From Talinum fruticosum (lineage: Eukaryota; Streptophyta; Magnoliopsida; Caryophyllales; Talinaceae), in NCBI GenBank assembly GCA_021018815.1, contig JAITYX010000021.1:5919001-5983000 (forward strand): a DNA stretch of 64,000 nt, in the 5' to 3' direction. The notes under the pieces are model-generated. The model was not told the DNA's origin. It ran no database searches and saw only the letters and a program-made list of their open reading frames with translations. Shown piece after piece: positions 25,540 through 37,271 of this stretch; the first letter of the stretch is position 1, and each line of letters opens with the position of its first letter. Position numbers and translations under genes: made by a program.

Positions 25540-26631
25540 ACTATCTTAAGAGGTGGGTGTCCTTAACATTTGAATCAAAGCAAGACAGCTTTCCCTCCAC
25601 GATCGGATTACTAATACCAGCCATCGCCGCAGACTTGATTCCAAAGAGGCAAGCTCGGCTTCCTCTCGTTTGTGCTCCAACAAACCCTTGACCTTGCTCG
25701 GCACCTGCCATGATAATGTCTCCTGAATGGTTGCGAATTATAAAACCCCAACCCTAGTTAGAGTCACCAATTTTTCCACCATCAAAATTTAGTTTGAAAA
25801 ATACATAGGTCGGGGTCGCCAATTAGAGGGGTGACGAATTTTCAAAGTGCCCTTTTCATTCTCACATACGGCTCTGAAGCCGGCAACAAATGTACGGGCA
25901 CGCTTGGCCAGGGATGTAAGGTCCCGGTTTGGAGTGGAAAAATGAATTTGTTTTGTGAGTTCCAAATTTCACAGAGAACAACTGACGAAGTCCCCAAGCC
26001 GATCGGTTTCAAGGTGCCTTTAGCGAAGGAGTAGCTGTCCATAAGAGTTCGAAGCGTCAAGCCCAAAGAGCTGAATCAAAGCCACTATGTTGCTAGATAA
26101 AGAAAGCTAGAGGACTTTCAAGAAGGGCATGAGTGTCACTATCTTCCGGGTGATCATAGATCGAGCAATGCATGTTAAATGACTGGTAATCGTTTGGCAA
26201 GGTTTGAATCGGTTGGGAGTATACCCTTACATATACGCCAACCGAATATTTTGATGCATGTGAGACGTTGAGTTTCCATATAGATTTCCACACTTCACTA
26301 GCGGTTGTCGATTAAGATTTGCAGGTGTAGAGTTTGTCTCTCACTATGAGATAGTAAGCCAAGCAGACAGTGAAGGAACCATCGGGAGTGAAATGCCAAA
26401 TAAGCTTGTCACTTGGGAAAGAAGGACACAAAGACAGAGTTGAGAATAATATTAGCATCAATAGGCATGAAAGGAGACCTTACCACTTCAACTTTCCATC
26501 CAACGTTATCAACGTCAATGAGATCGGATACTCGCCAACCTTTAGTGTGCGTTGATCTCGATGAGACAATTCTCGAAGGTAGTAAGGCGAGGAAGCTAGC
26601 AACTGTTCCATGGGTCTATAGATTGACAAGC
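25540..26631 (-). mobile_element. LINE remnant, zinc-binding and RNase H part
   Basis: On the minus strand a degraded zf-RVT segment (VWKSIWKLNVS..., MHCSIYDHPED) at about 26090-26320 is followed by an RNase H-like segment (KLNFDGG, GWGFIIRNHSGD) at about 25560-25790. Stops and frame changes show it is dead. It continues, across the LTR at 26637-29801, into RT sequence at 29807-30241. Confidence 0.75.
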
Positions 26632-26636
26632 TAACT

Positions 26637-29600
26637 TGTAACACCCCAAAACACCCCCGGGAGTATTACATCGCCGGAGTTCCTTAAAGGAACTCCCAAG
26701 GCTCTTTCTCGGTGTTGATTTGGTCGTCTAAACTCAACTTAAAAGTAATGCCGATGGTTTTCCCAAAAGAATCCGAGATTCTCCGAAAATTTCGAGCAAA
26801 GTTCCGTTTGTAATATGGACTAACCCATAGGCTCAAAGCCTTAAAATCCCGCATAAAAAGCATAATAAAACTCGACGAGCCACACGCTCGGAGTATACAA
26901 CTCAACGGCCACACGCCGGAGTTCAACCAATCATGCTATAAAACTTAAAATAATCTAAAGGGGTTTCTATACATTTGGTACAACTATATGCACTAAATTA
27001 CAAGTACAATATTGAGAAATATCGAAATGCATAATCTTTGACTTGAATCGTTCAGGCACGCATCAAACAAAGCAATCAGCGAGTCCGAAATATGCTAAGG
27101 GTAAATCATGCTTCGAAGTGTACCTGCAACACTCGGATGGGGACGGGGCAATTTGTGGGGGTGAGCAATAAGCAACGGGCTCACCGGAGTCTTATACCCT
27201 TAAATTGGAAATTCTTTACACATAATATTCATAATAATGAAATTTGCGAAAACATAATAACATAATAGAAATCCATATACTTTTCATTGAAATCTCTTGT
27301 AATGAAAAGATCAAGACTCTTTAATCACTTAAAAGCACACATTCACATTCAAGAATACTTCTTTTGAGGTTGAATCAACATTCCAGGCCTTCGAGGACTC
27401 GAACTAGCACTTCTTTAATTCAGGGCGCGACCCCGACAAAAGGCTCCCGGGACCATTCTTCTAGGAAGTCTCGGAGCGGGCATCCTGTCTCTCCAGGACC
27501 CCTATTAGAACCCTTCCCTCGAAGTCTCTAGCTGGGCGTTCCCGGTTCGAACCCTTCGGTATGCTAAACGATCCATAGCCAGTCGATTCAAAACAATTTG
27601 CACATTCTCATTCGTCACATTCACTTTACAGACTTTCTCAATCAATTTAGTATCAAGGAAGGCATGACACCACGTGTCATCCTTATAAATTCACTTTCTC
27701 AAATCAGCTTTGCTTCTTTAAAACATAATCACGTTCGAAAGGCGGTTCACAAGAAGTTGCATTCAAGAATCATTTCACGTAAAATACAAAACTCCTTTCG
27801 AAACTACTTTGAGCATCACGTAAGGCAAGCACATAGCACGAATAATCACCATTCATTGCAAGCAATCATCCTCAACTCTTTTCCAACTAAGCTTCTCTCA
27901 ATTCATCAGCTTAATACGATTATTTCCATTTTCCGAGCCACAATAACCATAAGTACATATCGCTCAATTCAACATTCTTACTTTTCATTGTCTTTTTGCC
28001 TCACTTGCTCATTTTACGCTTCTACCTCTGCCCGTATTCAGCCACCCGACTCTTGCTCTCACTTTACCGCTTAAGTTCCTTTCCGCCGTGCTTGACTTCA
28101 GACTTGATTTCATCCCAAAGACTAAGGTATGCTCTAAACTCATTAGTTAACTCTTGCTCGTCCGTCCTTGGCTACGTAACTCTCGATCTCTTTTCATTAT
28201 TCGATCTCCGTTACCTTTGCTTATTTTCACGCTTTGTTCAACCTCGAGGAATTAAATATACTTCGAATGTAATCAAGCTCACAATTGCCTATTCTCACGT
28301 ACTTGTCTCAATTGCGCATTACTCAATACGAATTCATACTCCCTTTATACTTCAACCTACCATTTCCCAATGTTCGTAATTAGCTCTTGATACCGCAGGG
28401 TCAAGAATCTCTAAAACTTAATTAACTCATAACTCCTATCCACGTCCCAACTCTTCAACCTCGACAGCTAATCGAACCTCAATACTACTCATTTGACCTA
28501 TATAATCTAACCTCTTCGAATCGAACACCCAATTCAACATTCGGTGATTATTAAAGCTCTTTAGAAGTTCCCGATTTAACTCTACTACTAACCCAAGTAT
28601 CTCCCTTCATTCGCGATTCAGCCCTCTCAATTTCCTAAATACATTATAAGCTCTTATTTCAATTTCAAACAACGCATAGGTCCGTTTCGCAATACGGATA
28701 CTCATCGTTTGCTACTAAATCAATATTCACGTAACACATACAACAATCACAATAATTCCATTTAGGTTTCGAAATTACTAATAGTTTAGAGTATAAGACT
28801 ACCCACCTCGGATTCTCGGGTTTGGAATTGATCGAATCGCCCGCTGCCTCTGCTTTGTGTTTGGGTTGCGTTCGGTCTCAGGGAGACTCGCCGCTTGCTT
28901 CCGGTTCGGCGGTTCTAGTCCCCTGCAGTCCCTCGCTCCGGCCTCCCTCGTGCTCGCCGCGGTCCGCCTCCCTTGTCGCCGTCGCCGGTCCCGGCTTCCG
29001 GCCGCTCTAACTCCCGCTCGTCTGTCTCTGTTTGGTCTCTGTTCCGCCCTCGCTCCGCCCCGGTCTCTCGCTTCCTTCCTCGCTCGCGTCGCCGGCTGCC
29101 CGCCTGCGTTCACTACTCCGCTCGCCGGCCTCCGGCCTCGCTTCGATTCCCGCACGCCTCCTCTCTTTCTTTCCCCTTTCGGTGCTCTCCCTTCGCCCGC
29201 GTCTGCTCGCGTCGCCAACCGTCGCCGACGGTCCCGCGGTGGTCGCCCGTCCTCGCGGTCTCCTTCGCCGCGCGCACTCGCCTCCTCCCTCTCTCTCTTC
29301 CGTTCGGTGGTTCTCTCTCCCTCCCTCGCTCCGTTGCTTTGCTTCTTCTTCCTCTCTTTCCTTCTTGCTCTGCTTCGCTCTTGCTTTCCCCGACCCCCTC
29401 CTCCTTTTCCTCGCTTCTCTCTCCCTCCACCGCTTAATTGGCGGTTAATGCACCTAATTGGACCCCAACTTATCTTTTCATCTCTTAATAATTCAGCTAA
29501 GGTAATCCCCGCCCATATACGACAAGTCCATATCTTCTCCCTTCCGTCCTCTTACGTCGCTGCGTCCTAACTCATTTTAATACGCCGGCCACGACGATTC

Positions 29601-29801
29601 CTAATCACCCAACGGTTCAGCTCGGATGAAAAAGGAGGCAATTTCCTTGATTTAATTTATTCAATACCAGCCTCCAAAGGAATTCTATCGTAATATGTCC
29701 TAGCAAGAAATAAAATCAGTCACTCAACCCCCTAGCTGCGGGAATAATATTCAATAATTCTATGTTTTTCAATTGCCTTTCTCTAAAATTCCGGTGTTAC
29801 A
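26637..29801. mobile_element. Large solo LTR, 3.2 kb, TSD TAACT
   Basis: Starts TGTAACACC and ends GGTGTTACA, with a perfect 5-base duplication TAACT at 26632-26636 and 29802-29806. No gag or pol is present. The length and TGTAACACCCC start recall LTRs of Tekay/Del-type Ty3 chromoviruses (inference from family habit). It contains an unusually GC-rich 0.65 kb block (28800-29450) with TCGC/CTCGC-like words; long frames there are compositional and not genes. It interrupts the LINE remnant. Confidence 0.85.
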
Positions 29802-29806
29802 TAACT

Positions 29807-30241
29807 ACAAGCCATCTCGAGCCTCGGGTGATGATGTCTCTTGCACCTAAGATGTTGCGCCATGTATAGCTACAACCCGGTTTCAGTGGCTACATCAAAT
29901 ATATCACAATTTGGGTGGTACTTGGCTCGAAGAAGAGTGGTTAGGAGAGAGGATTGGTTCTTGAGAATAAGCCAAAATTGTTTGGCTAATAAGGCATCGT
30001 TGAAGGGTTCCATGTCATAGAGGCCCACCCACCATCCTCTTTGCTTACACATAGCTTGGATCCACTAAGCCAATGAATTTTTCTATCCTCTTGTTTATGA
30101 CCCCACCAAAAGTTTTTAATGGCAGCTTGGATTGAGTGGTTTAAGTCTTTGGTGAATTTGAATACACGCATGGCGTAGGTTGGGATTGCTTGAGTGACAA
30201 CTTTGATTAGTACTTCCCGACCAGCCCAGGAGATCAACTTG
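29807..30241 (-). mobile_element. LINE remnant, C-terminal reverse-transcriptase part
   Basis: The minus strand carries the LINE motif series WAGREVLIKVVTQAIPTYAM, NFWWGHK and a degenerate NDALLAKQ, typical of plant L1-type reverse transcriptases, with stops between. It is bounded on both sides by solo LTRs and was contiguous with 31794-32640 and 25540-26631 before those insertions. Confidence 0.85.
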
Positions 30242-30246
30242 CCCAT

Positions 30247-31788
30247 TGTTCAGACCTAAATATTACCTTATTTATATACCCTTATATCTAATTTTTGACT
30301 CATATAATAATATAATTATAGAATTTTTACTTGTTTTATTTGTTTTTTAGATAATAAATTGACCCCAAGCAAGTGATGACAAGTCAATGAAAAATTTGGA
30401 CCTTTTGATAAGTTTTTTGATATAAGTTAATCCATGATAATGGATATTAACTTGGAATCGAATTTTTCAAAGTAAGAGACTTTAGTTAAGTCTCCTATTT
30501 CTTGGATGATGTGGTTTATGGTTGTGAAGAGGTGATTATGATTTGTTGAAGAAATACGGGAGTCAAAGCATGTTAGGCAAGTAAATGAAACCATTATCAC
30601 GTGATCATCAATTAGCCACCAATGTGATAATAGCCCAAAAGGTTTGGAGTTAGCGTCCACTCTCAAAATATTGTCAAGCCCATCACACGTGACTTGGGTC
30701 AGCAATAGAAGAAAGGCGGTGCAGAAGTTCAGATATAAAGGGGAGCCAACACGCTGGGGACGACAAGTAGCTTAGGGTATTTTATTATGTTAACGTCGCT
30801 TTAGTTTGAGGAACTTTTCTAACACAAAAGTTGATTTTAACAATGTGGATTTAATGTTTGTTTTAGTTTCAATTATTAATTTAGTTCCTGCCAGCTTTTA
30901 ATTTTAGTTCAATTCATTTCGATAACTTCTTCCCTTTTATCTCTCCCTTCTCTTTATTTTATTTCGTTTAGTTTAAAGGTTCGTTTTTTATTATCTTTTG
31001 ATGTTAGTAGTATTTATTTAATTGTTTAATTTTATGTTTAAGTTTAATTTGTTAGTTTATGTCGTTGTTTGAGTCGATTTTTATTAATTTAGTTGTTAGA
31101 TTAACTATGCTCTATGTTAATTAGTTGTTAATTTGTGTCACTTTGGTTGTGATTAGCTTCTTAATGGTTAATTGATCTCCTTTAGGCCTTTATTTACCTA
31201 GTTTATGTTAGTATTTTGGGATTGTTTCTCATACCTGCCACATGTTCGATGAGATGCACGAAAGGGTCTTTTCATCTTGATTTTTAGGCGTTGGTCCGTC
31301 ACCGAAAGGTGGAGTCAATTTGGTAATGTGGGTATAGAAAATTGTTGGGATTTTGGCATAAAAATAGCTTGAATCCTAACTAGGTCCGAGCTTGCTATTT
31401 TTGTAATTTAGTTGGGCTAACCCCACGAAAGTAAGTGGTTAGAATAACTAGACTAGCTTTTGACCCTTGAAAGTGTGACTTGAGTAGGTTTTGATGGTGC
31501 AACCGACCACTCCTAAATACTTGTATAAACTTGGGTAGGTTTAGGCTTGGCTTAATTAATTAGTTTATTAAGTGGTAAAATCACAACCCGATTATATTTT
31601 TATTATTTTTTAGGTTAGTTTAATCATCATATATATCTCATATGTGCTGATTTGCCTAGACTAGAAGTTTAAGTTAAGTTTCGATATTTGAAACACAACT
31701 CCTTGTGGACACGACCCGTGCTTGCCGCCTAGTTACAAATATGCGGTGCACTTGCGGTTATAAATTTAACACTTAATTCTTCCTAACA
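30247..31788 (-). mobile_element. Solo LTR, 1.5 kb, TSD CCCAT
   Basis: Inverted relative of the LTR at 21264-22773. On the plus strand it starts TGTTCAG and ends CCTAACA, with a perfect 5-base duplication CCCAT (30242-30246 and 31789-31793). The duplication falls inside the LINE reading frame between KKRMKN and MGKLISW, so removing the LTR and one CCCAT rejoins the LINE sequence. Confidence 0.88.
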
Positions 31789-31793
31789 CCCAT

Positions 31794-32640
31794 CTAGTTT
31801 TTCATACGTTTTTTGATACGATCAATAATAAAGATGAAAAGCTTTTTGCGGGATCTTCCAATTGAGGTGGGTAGCCCAAGGTATTTTTGTGGGATAAGAC
31901 CTCTCTTATGTAAAGGCATAGGGTAATGGCATTGCGGCGATTCTCGATTAACCCTTTTACTAAATGAGACGTCACTTTTGGCGAAGTTCACTTGTTGGCC
32001 GAAGCGAACTCATAAGAGTGGAGGATGCTTTTGATAACTTACGCGTTCCGAATAACCGCATCACGGAAAGTAATAGTATTATCTCGCAAATAAAAGATGA
32101 GATGGCAGGGGCATTGTTGCAGATTCGATAACCATTTAAAGCAAAGTCTTGGGTAGTTTTTATGAGGAGAGCAAATAGGCAAAATAGGAAGAGGTAAGGC
32201 GAAAGGGGGTCTCATTGTCGGATTCCTCTATCCGGAGTGATATGTCCTCGGAAAAGCCATTGATTAAAAATGAGAAGGAGATAGATATGATACAATGCAT
32301 AACTGAATCCATCCAATGACTACAAAAACCCATACGAATCATATTGGCTGAGAGGAAAGTTTACTCTACCCTGTCAAAAGCTTTGGCCACATCAAACTTC
32401 AAGGCCAGGGAACCATTTGAGGAGTTGTCATTCCCCATAGCATGGAAGATTTCGAAGGCAATGAGGATATTATCAGTAATGAGTCTCCCATAGATAAAGG
32501 CACTTTAGGTTTCTGAGATGAGGTGGGGGTAAGGGTTTTAGCGTTACTAGAAATGACCCTGGTGATCAATTTATTGGTGAAAGATTTTGAATGCTTAGAC
32601 ATGTTGGCTAATTATAAAAAGAGGAACAATCGGGAGTTGG
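31794..32640 (-). mobile_element. LINE remnant, N-terminal reverse-transcriptase part
   Basis: Several broken frames give recognisable RT blocks in order: a degenerate ISETQSAF / ITDNIL-like region at 32400-32600, MIRMGFCSHWMDSVM with SFLING at 32160-32342, and YLGLPTSIGRS...IIDRIKKRMKN at 31794-31991. Frameshifts and stops make it non-functional. Confidence 0.82.
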
Positions 32641-33860
32641 GCAGGAGCCCATGGATTTTTTTAAAAAAGAATTCTTTTATTTTTTTAATTTTTTTGTCAT
32701 CTCAATCCACTAACTTCTTTTCCCTTTTTTATATTTATCATCATTGATCATTCTCAGGAATTAGTTAGCTACATTAGCGCCCACTAATTTTGTCACGAAA
32801 CACCACAAATTCCATTCATCTTCCAAAATGTTTTATCAATTAAAATAGTTAATTAAAATTAGTTTCATTTTTCAAATTGTTCAAAAATCTAATAGGCTAA
32901 ATCAATTAGAAATTAAATATATTAATAATTAATTAAGGAGTGCAATTGGCTATAAAAGAGAGCAAAGATGTCTCTTGGGAGTCACTCGATAGATATAAGA
33001 AAAAAAAAAACTTAGCAAAAATGTTCGATCATTAACCGCCATTGCTAAAGGATGAATAAATGTCATGAAAAAGATCATAAAAAACAAGCATAAACATTCA
33101 GAGAATTTTAGCGGTGCTGTAATAAATTGAAGCCATTAATAGCAAGTAGCAGAGCAATCAAGGTTGTTAATGGTTTAATCTTATTATAATCATGGACATC
33201 ATACATCTTACGTTGGAGAATATTGAAGTATTGGATAATTACTGTCTATTTTTTTATATTCGATGCTCTTTTTATTGATGAAAGTTCTTATTCATATATT
33301 TTATGACACTACTCTCTTTGCCATTAATTTGTATATTATATAAAATTTGAAAACATACATAATATTTAGGTGCTGGCTTAGTTTTCTAATTTTCTTATCT
33401 ATTTTTCATGCATTAACTCAATAGTTGATTAATTATAATATGTTGGTTTAATATTAAGTAGTGATTATTTTAGTTTATATATATGTATAGAATTATCTAA
33501 AGCATTAGAAAATAACATGCACTCAAATACTAATAATTTCAATGTAACTATATGATTATTTTGTGACTGTCTCCTATAAGAGCATAAATTGGATAACAAA
33601 AGAAGACAATAATTTACTAAACTATAAAATTACACAAAGTATTATAAATTATTTTTAAACATATATTTTAAAGGAGCTTGTGCATTAGCAGGCTTAAAAA
33701 TTATGTCATTACTTAAAATTGAATACTTTACACAGAGATCTAACAAATTGAAAAAAGTTATATAATAAAAATTTTAAAAATTAAACAAAGTTTGACAAAT
33801 ACCCATGCGAAATACGAGATTAACACTAAGTATATTGTAAATTCAGGAAACTTGCATGCA
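32641..33860. other. AT-rich intergenic DNA
   Basis: No gene, tandem array or clear transposon boundary is visible in this stretch upstream of the SINE and ABCG copy C. Confidence 0.5.
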
Positions 33861-34015
33861 AAGACGACGGAGTGGTAGCTCCTTTGGCACAGCGTCGGCC
33901 TTCCTCATTACTGACCCGAGTTCGACTTCGGAAAGGGATATCTATTGCCATTTATTTAGAAATGGAGGGTGGGTAGGTAGGCCTTGAGGCTCTTGGGTTT
34001 CCCCAAAAAAAAAAA
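33861..34015 (+). mobile_element. tRNA-derived SINE
   Basis: An A-box-like GTGGTAGCTCCTTTGGCA and a B-box-like ACCCGAGTTCGACTTCG are followed by a non-tRNA body (GGGTGGGTAGGTAGGCC, TTGAGGCTCTTGGG) and an A-run at 34005-34015. The flanking sequence after the A-run matches sequence downstream of ABCG copy A, so the SINE inserted after the duplication. Target duplications were not resolved. Confidence 0.65.
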
Positions 34016-34044
34016 TTACATCCAAAATTCAAGTATTCTGACTA

Positions 34045-37000
34045 CTACTCACCAAAGTGCACTTGGTTGGAATGCTTAGGAGGAGGAGGAGCCCTGAGAG
34101 ATCTAATCATGGGCTTAATCTTCTCAGTGATTTTAATAATCCCCAAGAACATAACTCCGTAAGTCATCACCATCCCCATCAAAATAGCAAGGTTCACCCA
34201 TTTGGAGTAGCCCATCTCCACTTGCCAAAAGTTCCTTAACACCTCCTCCCCTGTTATCCTTGCCTGCCCCCAACTTGGCCATTGGGAAATGTGAGCCCCT
34301 CAAACTCGTTCTTGTGGAAGCCTTGGTTTGCATACTTGTGGAACGAGATATAGTACATGGGGTACCTCCAAAAGGGCTTTGGAACGTCGTTATGATGCCC
34401 ATGAGGTAGTCCGGTACCATGCTTGCTACGATCATCATCAGGCTTTCTACTAGCATCATGCACACAAATAGCACCAATGTGAAGTAGACAAAGTGGTCGA
34501 TCCCTCTTTGTAGGCCAACGATATAGTATGCTATGGCCCCTGGGATTAGGGAGGTGATGAGCAGGTAAGGAATGGACGAAATCGTGTTGCCAATCACATA
34601 GGCGCCGACACCATAGTGTCCGTTGAGTCTGTCTCGTTGAAAAATCTAGTCACACAAATCAAATTTACATATAAGTCGGGCATTTCGACAGTTGGTAGCT
34701 ACAAAAGAAATGCGAGCAATGTCTTTTAAAAAATTATTTTTACCTTCATGTCTTCAACAAATGAAGGAAATCCCCCGATTGCCATGAAAGTCAAGAACGC
34801 GGAAACAAACATGATCATAGATCCTCTAGCCTACCAAAACCACAGTAACTTACCTGAATCATTCATTCATTTCGGAAAAATTGTGTTTAGTAATCAATTC
34901 ATTACTTACCTGAATAGAACCAAAAGAGTGGCCAATATCATGAAACATAGTTCCCACACATAAGCAAAGCGCTACATAAATCACAAGCCGAAGCCAATAG
35001 TAGCCTAGGTCGCGATACATGTTCACAAATGATCGTTCGGTAAGAACCAGAGACTGAGTCAAGAAATTTGCATGGCTTCGTTTGGATTCAGTGGATCCTC
35101 CCTCCTGTATAAATAAGATACTGTTTTTTCACATATCTGCTTCGAAATATGCTATGTACAATATCGGTCCAACTGTTTAGATGGATCACATTAGACATTG
35201 TAGAGATGGTCATTGGTATCACCTGTTCACATATTTTTGGAATCAGCTGTAGAACTTCTTGATAAGTTTGTGATGATTTGTATGAGTTAATGAGAGCGTT
35301 TACAGCTTCTTGAGTGCTTGCCATCCCACCAACTTCTTCCTCATTATCCTGTAGGTTACATTACTCGAGTTTGTCAAGAGAAATAAGTCGTTTGCTTTAT
35401 TGAATTAAGCATATATTCAGTAATTACGTTTTAGAGTGTATTACCTCTTCAAAATCCATATTGATGGTTCTCAAATAGTGATCAGATGGGTTTTGCAAAC
35501 TTGGACAGGGGAAGCCACTCAATGCAAAAACTGCTCCCAAAAAACAGAGAGAGGGTTAATCTCCAACAATAGACTAAAATGTTTAGCAAGTTCATCTCCC
35601 TCTCCTTCTACATTTACACAACTAAGTTACCTGACTTTCATATATGTACATGTTATATATCTGTTTTGACGGGACTCTTAGGGTATAGACATGAATGAAT
35701 ACCATCTCCATAGTCAGTTTTCATCTATATGCAGTAAATCAATTATTCAGTTCAGTTTAATTCTAGTTATCATGAAAATGGGTCAACTCAAACGGGGTTG
35801 CTGCTGGTGTGTTTTCTTACTGTAAGTCAACATTACCTCATTAGCATTTGAAGCAGGGCCAAAGTACACAAGCCTTCCAGAAGAAAGAAGGCACAAATTA
35901 TGGAAAAGCTCAAAGACTTCGCTACTAGGTTGATGAATCGATGCAACAACTGTCCTTCGATCCTGTTGGGCAAGCTTGATGATACGGCTCATGACATGGT
36001 AAGACGCCGCACTATCATGGCCACTAGTGGGCTCATCCAAGAAGAGAAGCCTTGGCCTCGTCAGGATCTCGATACAAATGCTGACTCTTCTTTTTGTCCT
36101 CCACTGAGCCCTTTTACACTCCACCCTCCAATTCTTGTGTTGAGTCATCCTTGTAGCCCCATTTCCCTTATGACTGTATCTGCTCGCTCTAACTTCTCAG
36201 ATTTTGTCATCGAGTCAGGGAGTTGAAGCTGAGCTGAGTAGTACACGGCTTCTCTTACCGTTAGCGTTGTCATCAGTGCATCATCTTGAGCCACATTAGC
36301 CTAGTTTATGGAAGAGAAGGGTGATTAGAAATACTGTACAAGTCATGCATGATAGATGACATTCATTAGCTACGTGAGTTTATCATACCGAAGTTTGGCT
36401 TTCGACCGTTGATCAAAATATCCCCTGTTTGTGTGGTGTTTGAACCTAATCTTCCTGTATGTGGAAGCAAGTTTACGAAAGAGGATTGTTAGTGAACTAG
36501 ACTTTGACATTAATGGACCTCACCTACCTATATTGCTCCTATTTTAGGCTCTTGGAAAGAGTTCAAGTCAATACATAGGGGAAAAGCCATTGTTAGCCCA
36601 TGTTAATGGACTAATTGTCAGATGATGTGACTTGGTCAAGATCTAGTATTTTGTGAGACATTTTCACTGTAAAATTTTTGAGACGACCATTGGGTCAACA
36701 CAGACACACATAAGAAAGGGAATATCATGACAAAATAGCTAATGATAGCTAATGAGATCGTCTCATTCAAAAATTAAAATCGATATATATTAATTAAAAT
36801 TAGTAATTTACCAGCGAGGGTATCCAAAAGAGTGGATTTGCCACAGCCAGAAGGACCCATGACAGCCAAGACCTGACCAGGCTGAGCATAACCATCGAGC
36901 CCTTGTAAGATGGGGCGTTGGTTGCCTTGGCCATCAGAAACTGTGACCCACAGATCCTTCCATGTCAAAGACACACCATTATTTCCATGATCCCCATCAT

Positions 37001-37271
37001 CATCATTGTGACCGGGATCAAATGCCATCTGGATTGCTGGTAAAGCAACCACAGGCAGTTGCTGATCATGGGCATTACTATTCCCATGACTTATTATGCT
37101 GAATGAGAACTTCCTTCTGAAGCTGCTACCCGAACTCCTGAAGCTGTGTTTATCAACATCGTCTTGATCTCTTCTCTCATCTTCGAGCTTCTCCTCTGAT
37201 TTTTCACCTGATGTAAATGGCCTTGTTGGGCTCGGACTTGGCGTCCAATGAGGCACAATTGAAGCCTCCAT
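34045..37271 (-). pseudogene. ABCG half-size transporter, copy C, pseudogene
   Basis: Exon remnants: 37271-36812, 36454-36389, 36300-35837, 35530-35445, 35348-35223, 35104-34910, 34830-34744, 34645-34045. Exon 1 keeps Walker A. Exon 2 has lost 14 bases. Exon 3 has an in-frame TGA (36145-36147) where copies A and B have a cysteine codon, plus a one-base deletion near 36089-36096 inside the LSGGQ-KRR region, and the D-loop leucine is His (SGHDSA). Exon 4 has the same short T-run as copy A (35526-35530). Exon 8 lacks 58 bases that encode a transmembrane helix in the other copies, and has the five-G run (34267-34271). These are independent, non-homopolymer lesions, so it is a real pseudogene. Confidence 0.93.

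Noticed and set aside
28799..29570. Long overlapping frames on both strands (100-237 codons)
   Set aside because: They lie in the GC-rich block of a solo LTR, have low-complexity Arg/Ser/Pro composition and no recognisable domain.
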